Assembly: GCA_029570205.1 (NCBI GenBank)
Contig: JAKQSI010000114.1
Location: 1 to 64,000 of the forward strand
Length of the DNA stretch: 64,000 bases
From: Candidatus Omnitrophota bacterium
Lineage (GTDB): Bacteria; Hinthialibacterota; Hinthialibacteria; Hinthialibacterales; JAKPRU01
Reading direction: 5' to 3'
The translations under genes were made by a program, and so were the position numbers. The stretch's first letter is position 1, and each line of letters starts with the position of its first letter. Positions 29,397-37,191 of the stretch are shown piece by piece. The notes beneath the pieces were generated by a model that was not told the DNA's origin, did not search any database, and was given only the letters and a program-made list of their open reading frames with translations.

Positions 29397-31826
29397 TCAG
29401 TTCACAAGGGCCGTCGAAAGCACGGAGTCCATGTTTTCCACAAAAGTCACCTGGAGATTCTTCAACACGTCCTCGGGCAATTCCGCGAGATCTTTTCGAT
29501 TCTCCGCGGGCAGAATGATATGGTCAATGTTTTCCCGGTGAGCGGCAAGAACCTTTTCCTTGATTCCACCGACCGGCAGAACCCGCCCGCGCAGGGTGAT
29601 CTCTCCGGTCATGGCCAGATTTCCACGCAGCGGTTTCCCCGTCAACGCAGAGATCAGCGCCGAGGCGATGGTGATCCCGGCGGAAGGTCCGTCCTTGGGA
29701 ATCGCCCCTTCGGGGACATGGACGTGGATGTCAAACCGTTTGTAGAAATCCCGTTCCAGGTGAAGTGTCCGGGCGCGGGACCGCGCGTAGGTGAGCGCTG
29801 CCTTAGCGGATTCCTGCATCACTTCGCCCAGTTTCCCGGTCAGCAGCAACTGCCCGGTCCCTTCCACAATCGAGACTTCCGTGCTCAACACCTCGCCGCC
29901 GGTTTCGGTATAGGCCAGACCCGTCGCAATCCCGATTCCATTGGCATGATCGTGCTCCGAACGCCGGAATCTGGGGATACCCAGAAGATCGTTGATCATA
30001 TTCCCGCTAATCTTCGTGCCTTTTTGCAGACCCTTTTGCGTGGCTTTCTTGGCCAGTTTCCGGCAAACGCTGCCGATTTCCCGCTCCAGATTCCGCACGC
30101 CCGCCTCACGGGTGTAGTCACGCATAATGGTCAACAAGGCCGGACGGGTAAACGAGATTTCATATTCCGCAATCCCGTTTTCCTTGATTTGCTTGGGAAT
30201 GAGAAACTCTTCGGCAATCCGGATTTTATCGTGCTCGGTATAGCTGGGGATTTCGATCAATTCCATGCGGTCCCGCAAAGCCGGCGGAATCGGGTGCGGC
30301 ACATTCGCCGTAGCGATAAACATGACCGATGAAAGGTCGAACTCCACTTCCAGGTAATGATCGCTGAACGTGTTGTTCTGCTCCGGGTCCAGAACCTCCA
30401 ACAGCGCCGCCGAAGGATCGCCCCGAAAGTCCACGCTCATCTTGTCGATCTCATCCAGCAGGAAAACCGGATTGCGAGACCCGGCTTTCTTGAGAGACTG
30501 AATAATCCGGCCCGGCATGGAACCAATGTATGTTCGGCGATGACCGCGAATTTCGGCCTCATCGCGGACTCCGCCCAGCGAGAGGCGAATGAATTTGCGG
30601 CCCAGGGCACGCGCAATGGACCGTCCTAAAGAGGTCTTTCCAACTCCCGGAGGGCCGACGAAACAGAGAATGGGACCTTTCAGGTCCTTCTTCAGCTGCC
30701 GGACGGCAAGAAATTCCAAAATCCGTTCCTTGGGCTTTTCCAGCCCATAGTGATCGTGACGGAGAATCTTCTCCGCCTCGTTGATATCCAGGCAATCCGG
30801 CGTCGTGATCGACCACGGAAGATCGCACAGCCAATCCAGGTAGTTCCTCACGACCGTCGCTTCCGGTGAGAGCGGCGGCATGGCATCGAGACGCTGCAAT
30901 TCCTCGGTTGCCTTCGCTTCCGCCTCCGGAGACATCTTCGCCTCCTGGATGCGTTTCTTGTACTTGGCGATTTCCTCGTTGCTCTCTCCATCCCGACCCA
31001 GCTCCCGCTGGATGGCTTTCATCTGTTCGTTGAGGTAATACTCGCGCTGGCTTTGCTCCATCTGCTTGCGCACTTCGCCCTTGATCTTGTTCTCCAACTC
31101 CAGAATCTCGATCTCACTTTGCAGAAACTGGGAGAGAAGGATCAACCTCTTGGAGTATTCCACCGTGGCCAGCAGTTGCTGACGCTCATCCAGTTTGATG
31201 GAAAGATGAGCCGCTATCGAGTCCGCCAGGCGACCGGGATGCTCAATATTCATAATGGAGAGCAGGGTTTCCTGGGGGATCTTTCGGTTCAGTTTGACAT
31301 ACGTCTCAAACTGTTCCGTCACATGACGCATAAGAGCCTCGATCTGCGGACCGGTCTCCTCAGGCTCCTCAACCGGGTCCGCTTCCGTCAGGAAGAAAGC
31401 GCCGGTCGTGGAAATGTGGTCCAACCGATAACGGGCCAGACCTTCCACAAGAACCTTGATCGACATATCGGGCAGCTTAAGGATCTGCAAAATCTGCACG
31501 AGAGTCCCCATGCGGTGAAGGTCCTTGGCCAGAGGCTCGTCGATATCCACTTTCTTCTGCGCCACAAGAATCAGCTGCTTGTCGGAGTTTGTTGCAGCCT
31601 CCAACGCCGCAACCGATTTTGTGCGCCCCACAAACAGGGGAATAATCATCCCCGGAAAAATGACCACATCCCGCAACGGCAGTAAGGGATATTGCCGATA
31701 ATCCACCATCATCGTTTCTTCGAGAAGGGGTTTCTTTTTTAGAGACTTATTAAACTCCGGGGTCGCGGAGACCTCGGGAAAAGTCAATTCGGGTTGTGGT
31801 GACTTTGCTGTTGCTTTTTTCACCAT
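29397..31826 (-). CDS. lon: ATP-dependent Lon protease
   Basis: The 809-residue enzyme is a bacterial LonA protease that unfolds and degrades damaged and regulatory proteins in the cytoplasm. The N-terminal substrate-binding domain ([23 protein letters not shown]) is followed by a coiled-coil stretch, then the AAA+ module with Walker [10 protein letters not shown] (about residue 395) and Walker [11 protein letters not shown]. The C-terminal Ser-Lys protease domain has [11 protein letters not shown] (Ser about 714) and [12 protein letters not shown] (catalytic Lys). All key residues are intact. GAGGTGATG precedes the ATG. It is divergent from the ClpP-like gene; the 164-base space between them shows no clear CIRCE element. 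Confidence 0.97.
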   Translation of the reverse strand: MVKKATAKSPQPELTFPEVSATPEFNKSLKKKPLLEETMMVDYRQYPLLPLRDVVIFPGMIIPLFVGRTKSVAALEAATNSDKQLILVAQKKVDIDEPLAKDLHRMGTLVQILQILKLPDMSIKVLVEGLARYRLDHISTTGAFFLTEADPVEEPEETGPQIEALMRHVTEQFETYVKLNRKIPQETLLSIMNIEHPGRLADSIAAHLSIKLDERQQLLATVEYSKRLILLSQFLQSEIEILELENKIKGEVRKQMEQSQREYYLNEQMKAIQRELGRDGESNEEIAKYKKRIQEAKMSPEAEAKATEELQRLDAMPPLSPEATVVRNYLDWLCDLPWSITTPDCLDINEAEKILRHDHYGLEKPKERILEFLAVRQLKKDLKGPILCFVGPPGVGKTSLGRSIARALGRKFIRLSLGGVRDEAEIRGHRRTYIGSMPGRIIQSLKKAGSRNPVFLLDEIDKMSVDFRGDPSAALLEVLDPEQNNTFSDHYLEVEFDLSSVMFIATANVPHPIPPALRDRMELIEIPSYTEHDKIRIAEEFLIPKQIKENGIAEYEISFTRPALLTIMRDYTREAGVRNLEREIGSVCRKLAKKATQKGLQKGTKISGNMINDLLGIPRFRRSEHDHANGIGIATGLAYTETGGEVLSTEVSIVEGTGQLLLTGKLGEVMQESAKAALTYARSRARTLHLERDFYKRFDIHVHVPEGAIPKDGPSAGITIASALISALTGKPLRGNLAMTGEITLRGRVLPVGGIKEKVLAAHRENIDHIILPAENRKDLAELPEDVLKNLQVTFVENMDSVLSTALVN

Positions 31827-31990
31827 GATTACATCACCTCACTATTTATCAGCATACCAAAAGCCTTCTCTTTTCGTCAGTTCACCTCTTCCCCCATACG
31901 AATTCCATCCCCGGCATCCGAGAAGGGTTGCCGCCCTTGGAAGACTCGCATACCATGAATGTATCGTATAGAAATGAAAGGGAAGACAGC

Positions 31991-32584
31991 ATGTCTTGCA
32001 AAGAAGACGAACAGAAGAACGAGGAAGAGAAGAAAGAAGGAACGGCGACGCTCTCCAACCGCCTGCTGGAATCGCGAATCATTGTTCTGTCCGGAGAGAT
32101 CAACCAGGAGGTGGCGCATCATACGATCAGCCAGTTGCTGGTTCTTGCCCATGAATCCGACGATGACATTAAAATGTTCGTGCAATCTCAGGGGGGACAT
32201 GTGGATTCAGGATTTGCCATTCACGATATAATGCAATTCATCAAGCCTCGTATTGTGACATTTGCCCTGGGCTGGGTCGCCAGCATGGGGGTCCCGATTT
32301 TTCTGGGGGGAACCGAGGGCTGCCGGTATTGCCTGCCCCACACGCGGTTCATGATTCATCAGCCCTCCCAAGGTGTCCTCGGACAGGCTTCCGATATTGA
32401 AATTGAGGCAAAAGAGATTCTCAGGATTCGCCAGCGTATCAATGAGCTCCTGGCAAGTGCCACCAAACAGCCCATCGAACGCATCGAGAGAGACTCCGAC
32501 CGGAACTTCTGGATGAACGCCGATCAGGCGAAAGAATATGGCCTGGTCGACAGGATTGTTTACTCCATCGACGAAATCGAATAA
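31991..32584 (+). CDS. ClpP-like serine protease with Ser-His-Asn triad
   Basis: This 197-residue protein has the full ClpP fold (peptidase family S14), normally the proteolytic chamber used with ClpX, ClpA or ClpC. ASMG gives Ser98 and MIHQP gives His123. At the third position ERDSDRNFW has Asn172 where most ClpP have Asp. The SPGG segment also reads SQGG. Listeria ClpP1 is a known example of a Ser-His-Asn ClpP that depends on its partner ClpP2, so this may be a second ClpP subunit. The N-terminus (CKEDEQKNEEEKKEG) is unusually charged. The ATG at 31991 is preferred because AGGGA sits 8 bases before it; the frame is open to 31928. No clpX lies nearby. Confidence 0.85.
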   Translation: MSCKEDEQKNEEEKKEGTATLSNRLLESRIIVLSGEINQEVAHHTISQLLVLAHESDDDIKMFVQSQGGHVDSGFAIHDIMQFIKPRIVTFALGWVASMGVPIFLGGTEGCRYCLPHTRFMIHQPSQGVLGQASDIEIEAKEILRIRQRINELLASATKQPIERIERDSDRNFWMNADQAKEYGLVDRIVYSIDEIE

Positions 32585-32746
32585 GAAACGACTGTCTCCC
32601 TGTCCCTCAATCCCCCCGTGAACAGGGGCAAGAATTTCTGCTCCCTTTTCGCTCCGGGAGACGGCGTCGGGGTGAATGTTTTTTGAAGCAACTCGGATCC
32701 CCAACACCTGTCTCCGAAGAAGAATTAAGACAATGTAAAATTTTAT

Positions 32747-32774
32747 TTGCCCTTCGGTTTTTACGCGGTATACT
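32747..32774 (+). promoter_or_regulatory. sigma70-type promoter before small ORF
   Basis: TTGCCC and TATACT are separated by 16 bases. A start near 32781 would leave a leader of about 57 bases to the ATG at 32838. It lies in an otherwise gene-free gap. Confidence 0.55.
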
Positions 32775-32837
32775 GAGAGAGGGGAAGGTAGAAGGTCACA
32801 AGGGAACCGAAGATTGAGGGTTGTGGGAGGTGTGGCC

Positions 32838-33038
32838 ATGGTTGAAATGCAGCTGTTTTGCACCCGTCTCAATACCCAGATCGGCGTAAAACGTCAATTC
32901 TGTAAGCCCATGCGTGTCGGATCGGTTAAGGGATTCGTTCTGGTTTGCAACCTCGCTGTCTCTGGTGTGTGTGACCAGGTTTGTGAGCTGAATCCCCGCA
33001 TGAAGAACACTTCAAGAATCCCGACCCATGTGCTGTAA
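32838..33038 (+). CDS. small Cys-containing hypothetical protein
   Basis: A 66-residue frame begins at an ATG preceded by GGGAGG with a 7-base gap, an excellent ribosome site, and lies downstream of a good promoter. The product is basic and has five cysteines (LFCTRLN, QFCKPMRVG, LVCNLAV, GVCDQVCELN). Two of them form C-x3-C, and the middle is hydrophobic enough for a short membrane or signal-like segment. I do not recognise a family. It might be a metal-binding peptide or a leader peptide. Its stop is followed by the MBL-fold gene running the opposite way. The coding claim rests on the signals, not on homology. Confidence 0.45.
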   Translation: MVEMQLFCTRLNTQIGVKRQFCKPMRVGSVKGFVLVCNLAVSGVCDQVCELNPRMKNTSRIPTHVL

Positions 33039-33121
33039 CAAACCGACGGTTTATCAGCGATTCCGCAACTCAGTTTCCGATCGGATCTACCGCAGAGTTC
33101 TTTTCTGCCCATACGGCTGTG

Positions 33122-33772
33122 TCAATTGGCCGGGGGCAGGAACACAATTTGAATCGGATCGGGAAGCTGCGATTTCTCCAGCGAAATCTCGCTTCCGATC
33201 TTACGCTGCACATCGGTCTTGCCTTCCAGGAACTGTTCGATAGAGGCCAGCGGGAACCCTATTTTCGGTGTTTTAAAATGCATTGGAATGACGATATTTG
33301 GCCGGAACTGTTTGACCAGTTCCCAAGCCTCGGAGGGTCCAATGGTGAATTTGCCTCCGACCGGGACCATGGCCACGTTGACTCCCTCTAATTGCCGGAC
33401 TTGCTTTGGAGAGAGGGGATGGCCCAAATCTCCAAAATGAGCCACCCTGATCCCGTCGATGGTGAACAGGAAAACACGGTTGTCACCCCTGGAAGCGCCG
33501 TGATTCTGATCGTGAAAAGTGGGAATGATATCGAAAGCAATCCCTTTTGCCTGGCACTCCGAGCGAACAATGAGCGGCTGGCCCGGCAGGGCGCTGATTC
33601 CCGCATGGTCCTCGTGTTCGTGACTGATTGTCACAATGTCGGTGGCATCCGTGATGGGATCATAGCCGACAGATCCCCCAAAGGACCCTGCCTCGAAGGG
33701 ATCGGTCAACACGGAAACTCCGTTCGAGCCGGTAATCAAAAAAGCAGAGTGACCGAGAAACTTGATTTTCAT
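33122..33772 (-). CDS. MBL-fold metal-dependent hydrolase (UPF0173-like)
   Basis: The 216-residue protein is a metallo-beta-lactamase-fold hydrolase of the short UlaG/UPF0173-like type. The metal-binding motif HEHEDH is intact, and further ligands are likely in IPTFHDQNHG, HFGDLGH and IPMHFKTP. Such enzymes hydrolyse lactones, phosphodiesters or thioesters in the cytoplasm. The substrate is unknown. GGAGGTGCGCC directly before the ATG marks the start. It lies 84 bases downstream of mdh on the same strand and may be its distal operon partner. Confidence 0.88.
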   Translation of the reverse strand: MKIKFLGHSAFLITGSNGVSVLTDPFEAGSFGGSVGYDPITDATDIVTISHEHEDHAGISALPGQPLIVRSECQAKGIAFDIIPTFHDQNHGASRGDNRVFLFTIDGIRVAHFGDLGHPLSPKQVRQLEGVNVAMVPVGGKFTIGPSEAWELVKQFRPNIVIPMHFKTPKIGFPLASIEQFLEGKTDVQRKIGSEISLEKSQLPDPIQIVFLPPAN

Positions 33773-33856
33773 GGCGCACCTCCGGGAGAAATAGATCCGG
33801 ATGCCCGAAAGGGCACAACCAGGATTTCGTTTTGTAAATCTCTCTAAAGAAAGGAC

Positions 33857-34783
33857 TTATACATCCAGTTCCGCGATACTTTTCCTGTAAATCTCCGCGG
33901 AATCGAGCAGGGCTGCTCTGTCTTCAGGTTTAAGATCCAATTCAACCACTCTGGTTACACCGTTCTTGCCCAACATTGCGGGAACGCCCATAAACAGGTT
34001 ATGGATACCGTATTCCCCTTCAAGATAGCAGGAACAGGGAAGAATGTCATTGGCATCATTGACAATCGATTCGACCATTTTGAGAGTGGCTGCGGCAGGC
34101 GCGTAACAGGCGCTGCCGGTTCCGAGCAGTTTGACTATCTCCCCACCGCCGACCCGTGTGCGCTGGTTGATTGCCTCGATCCGGTCCGCCGGAATGAGCT
34201 GGGTGATCGGAATCCCGGACACGGTGGAGAAAGAGGGCAGGGGAACCATGGAGTCACCATGCCCACCCAGCACCATCGCCCGGACTTCCCTCGGAGAAAT
34301 CCCCAGTTCCATTGCGATAAAACAGGCATACCGTGCTGAATCTAAAACTCCCGCCTGGCCGATCACACGATTCTTGGGGAATCCTGAAATCTTGAAAGCG
34401 TGATACACCATCACATCAATCGGATTTGTGACCATGATAATAATGGCATTCGGGGAATACTTCTTGATGTTTTCAGTGACCTCCGCCACGATTCCGGCGT
34501 TCTTCTTGAGAAGATCGAGCCGGTCCATGCCCGGTTTCCGGGCCAGTCCGGCGGTTATCACAACAATATCGGAGTCCGCCGTATCGGCATAATCGTTGGT
34601 TCCGGTGACTTTCCCGGCAAATCCGAGCAGCCCTCCACATTGCGCAATATCCAGACCTTTTCCGATGGCAACCCCTTCCAGCACATCAATCATCACCACA
34701 TCGCCGAGTTGCCGCTGGGCAAGGAACAGGGCACAGGTCGATCCGACATTTCCTGCGCCGACCACCGTGATCTTCTTTTGCAT
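33857..34783 (-). CDS. mdh: malate dehydrogenase (LDH-like type)
   Basis: This 308-residue NAD-dependent enzyme interconverts malate and oxaloacetate in the TCA cycle. It has VVGAGNVGSTCALFLA (Rossmann P-loop), ITAGLARKPGMDRLDLL with the substrate-binding arginines that favour malate over lactate, VTNPIDVMVY, and LGGHGDSMVPL with the catalytic His. A lactate dehydrogenase would have Gln instead of Arg in the ARKPGM loop, so the call is malate. AGGAGG upstream of the ATG lies in the 21-base gap after icd, so icd and mdh form an operon. Its product feeds the PEPCK gene nearby. Confidence 0.95.
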   Translation of the reverse strand: MQKKITVVGAGNVGSTCALFLAQRQLGDVVMIDVLEGVAIGKGLDIAQCGGLLGFAGKVTGTNDYADTADSDIVVITAGLARKPGMDRLDLLKKNAGIVAEVTENIKKYSPNAIIIMVTNPIDVMVYHAFKISGFPKNRVIGQAGVLDSARYACFIAMELGISPREVRAMVLGGHGDSMVPLPSFSTVSGIPITQLIPADRIEAINQRTRVGGGEIVKLLGTGSACYAPAAATLKMVESIVNDANDILPCSCYLEGEYGIHNLFMGVPAMLGKNGVTRVVELDLKPEDRAALLDSAEIYRKSIAELDV

Positions 34784-34804
34784 GATTCATTCCTCCTATG
34801 GGGG

Positions 34805-36046
34805 TCACTCCATATTTTCTGTAATCGTTTGGGCGAATTCCGAGCACCTGAGAAGGGTTGCGCCTTCCATTTGACGTTCCAAGTCATAGGTAACCCGTTT
34901 TTGCTGGATCGTTTTCTCCATTGCGGAGACGGTTTTGTCCGCCGCTTCCTGCCAGCCCAGATGTTCCAGCATCATCACGCCGGAGAGGATCAGGGAACCC
35001 GGATTCACCTTATCCTGTCCCGCGTATTTGGGTGCAGTTCCGTGCGTTGCCTCGAAAACCGCCGCTTCATCGCCGATGTTCGCGCCGGGAGCCATTCCCA
35101 AACCGCCGACCTGTGCCGCCGCCGCGTCCGAAAGATAGTCTCCGTTCAGGTTCGGCAGCGTCACCACTTCATACTCATCCGGTCGCAACAGCACCTGCTG
35201 AAACATGGAATCGGCGATGCGATCCTTGATAACCACCTGTCCCTCCTTGACTTGCCCGTTCTGTCTTTCCCAGAGATCCGCCTCCGAGATAAGGCGGTCA
35301 GGAAACTCCTCCCTGGCCAATTCGTACCCCCAGTCCCGAAATGCGCCTTCCGTAAACTTCATGATGTTCCCTTTGTGTACAAGGGTCACGCTTTTTCTGC
35401 CCCGACGAAGGGCGTACTTAATCGCGGCACGGACAATGCGTTTGGTCCCGAATATGCTGATCGGCTTGATTCCGATTCCAGAATCCTCCCGGATATTTCT
35501 CCCCATCTCCTCATTGAGGAATTGAATGACTTTCCTGCACTCGTCGGACCCCTGTTTCCACTCAATACCGGCGTATACGTCCTCTGTGTTTTCCCGGTAA
35601 ATCACGATATTCAGTCGTTCGGGTTCCTTGACCGGACTGGGCGTGCCTTTCAGATACCTCACCGGCCGGACACAGGCATACAAATCAAGGATCTGGCGAA
35701 TACTCACATTCAGCGAACGAAAGCCCCCGCCCACGGGCGTGGTCAAAGGGCCTTTGATGGCGACCTTGAATTCCCGAATTGCATTCAGGGTTTCATCGGG
35801 AAGATAACTGCCATACCGTTCGTTCGCCTTTTCTCCCGCGAAGATTTCCATCCAAACGATGCGTTTTTTGCCGCTGTAAGATTTTTGAACCGCGGCATCG
35901 AGTACGATGCGCATAGCCCGAGTGATATCCGGGCCGATTCCGTCGCCTTCAATAAACGGGATGATTGGGGTATCCGGTACCTGGAGGGCATCTGTGGTTC
36001 CGGCGATTTGTTCCCCGTCCCCGGGTACAACGATTTTCTCAAACAT
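34805..36046 (-). CDS. icd: NADP-type isocitrate dehydrogenase
   Basis: The 413-residue enzyme oxidatively decarboxylates isocitrate to 2-oxoglutarate. Features are [38 protein letters not shown] (substrate Ser and Arg), [57 protein letters not shown] and [19 protein letters not shown]. Length and motifs match the E. coli type rather than the monomeric or eukaryotic-like classes. The ATG at 36046 follows AAGGTGAAACCC; the frame is open another 147 bases upstream, but that part is unlike any Icd. It is the first gene of the icd-mdh unit. Confidence 0.95.
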   Translation of the reverse strand: MFEKIVVPGDGEQIAGTTDALQVPDTPIIPFIEGDGIGPDITRAMRIVLDAAVQKSYSGKKRIVWMEIFAGEKANERYGSYLPDETLNAIREFKVAIKGPLTTPVGGGFRSLNVSIRQILDLYACVRPVRYLKGTPSPVKEPERLNIVIYRENTEDVYAGIEWKQGSDECRKVIQFLNEEMGRNIREDSGIGIKPISIFGTKRIVRAAIKYALRRGRKSVTLVHKGNIMKFTEGAFRDWGYELAREEFPDRLISEADLWERQNGQVKEGQVVIKDRIADSMFQQVLLRPDEYEVVTLPNLNGDYLSDAAAAQVGGLGMAPGANIGDEAAVFEATHGTAPKYAGQDKVNPGSLILSGVMMLEHLGWQEAADKTVSAMEKTIQQKRVTYDLERQMEGATLLRCSEFAQTITENME

Positions 36047-36521
36047 GGGTTTCACCTTTTGCCTGCTGAAGTGGATGCATTGATCCTGTTTCGTCGCATT
36101 CCCCCGCGCCAAAAACCATACGCGCCATGGCGATGCATAAGTATAAACGGTATGAACGAAAGGACAAACCCTTTTATTCGGGGGCGATGGCACACCGGAG
36201 ATATTCCACTCGCGGCAGAAGCCGTGCTTCCGGGTTCTCGGATGAACGATTTGTCCCTATTCCCTTGATGTCTCCACCAGGGTCCGCCTTTCAAGCGGGT
36301 TGTGTTGGACATACACATCTTTCCCGGCCTGACAGGCGATGATTTCCGGCAGGTTGTTGCCATGACATCATGGCATCATGGCATTCTCCTTTCTTCGGGT
36401 AATGATAGACTCATGTCTTATGTCAGATTCTCCGGGCATGGAGGATAAACCGTTTGACGAAAAGTATAAAAATAAAAAGGATGAGAAACGCTTGCTATCC
36501 GTTGGTTTCTGTCCGACATGT
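36047..36521. other. intergenic region between divergent genes
   Basis: No real gene is apparent. It contains promoter regions for icd (minus) and the GHKL ATPase (plus). Short ORFs on both strands lack ribosome sites. A tandem ATGGCATCATGGCATT motif occurs near 36369-36381, and the sequence becomes A/T-rich toward 36470. I see no tRNA or structured RNA. Confidence 0.4.
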
Positions 36522-36550
36522 TTGCGCATTACAGGGGATTTGATTATATT
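36522..36550 (+). promoter_or_regulatory. sigma70-type promoter of GHKL ATPase gene
   Basis: TTGCGC (36522-36527) and TATATT (36545-36550) with an ideal 17-base spacer. Transcription from near 36557 gives a 35-base leader with AAGGGAG before the proposed TTG start at 36592. Confidence 0.6.
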
Positions 36551-36591
36551 ACACGCAATATAAGTTGCAAAACCCAAAAGGGAGAAACGGT

Positions 36592-37191
36592 TTGCTTTTT
36601 GCAGTCGAGTCCCTGGATTTGCAGGAAGAGCTTCGTGCCATCGAAGCGTCTCTCGAACCGACCCTGCGACGGATTGTCATTCCGGCGGAGATTCGTATCT
36701 CGCATCCCATCAACACACGCGGATTCTATCATGTCAATCCGAATTACTATTGGCTTTTCGCTTTCTTGAGCGAAGTGGAATCCGAGTTATCCGAACACAG
36801 GGAGAGGATTTACTGCATATTAAACAGTAACGTGATTGTAGCCCTGCTGGAAAATGCCTTCTCGTGGGGGAACCGACGTGATCCGAGACGCCCGATTCTT
36901 GTGGAATTCTATGTCGGGCGAACCGGGGTATTGGTTCGAATTCAAGACGACGGTCCGGGATTCGAGTATCGCCATGTTGTCGGGAAATATCATGACCAGG
37001 ACTTCGGGGATTGTGGCGAATTTGAGAACACCGGATACGGTTTACGAATCATGGACCGGTCGTCGCTGAATGTAATTTATGAGGGGAAAGGCGATACGGT
37101 GTATATCATCGACTATTTCAAGGAAGGCGCGGCGCCGCGTTTTTTACTTCAGGAGCAGCAAGCGCTTCATAAGGTTGGAAGCGCTCAATGA
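36592..37191 (+). CDS. stand-alone GHKL (anti-sigma/kinase-type) ATPase
   Basis: This protein of about 199 residues is a histidine-kinase-type ATPase domain without receiver, HisKA or membrane parts. The ATP-binding boxes are clear: N-box NVIVALLENAFSWG, G1 box QDDGPGFE and G2 box GYGLRIMDRSS. Related single-domain proteins (RsbW/SpoIIAB type) phosphorylate anti-anti-sigma factors or bind sigma factors. The start is uncertain. A TTG at 36592 sits 7 bases after AAGGGAG, and an alternative TTG is at 36565. The last 74 bases overlap the end of the HAD-PEPCK gene in the opposite direction. No STAS partner is adjacent. Confidence 0.75.
   Translation: MLFAVESLDLQEELRAIEASLEPTLRRIVIPAEIRISHPINTRGFYHVNPNYYWLFAFLSEVESELSEHRERIYCILNSNVIVALLENAFSWGNRRDPRRPILVEFYVGRTGVLVRIQDDGPGFEYRHVVGKYHDQDFGDCGEFENTGYGLRIMDRSSLNVIYEGKGDTVYIIDYFKEGAAPRFLLQEQQALHKVGSAQ

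Noticed and set aside
29112-30332. 406-codon plus-strand frame opposite lon
   Set aside because: Lon is unmistakable on the other strand; the frame is a by-product of its codon bias.
31827-31990. CIRCE or sigma32 heat-shock element between lon and the ClpP-like gene
   Set aside because: No TTAGCACTC/GAGTGCTAA inverted repeat; sigma32-like matches were too weak.
34400-36268. 622-codon plus-strand reading frame opposite mdh and icd
   Set aside because: It is antisense to two complete, highly conserved enzymes, has no ribosome site and its translation has no recognisable motif.
36127-36342. 71-codon plus-strand frame in the icd upstream region
   Set aside because: No ribosome site, and it lies in the divergent control region.
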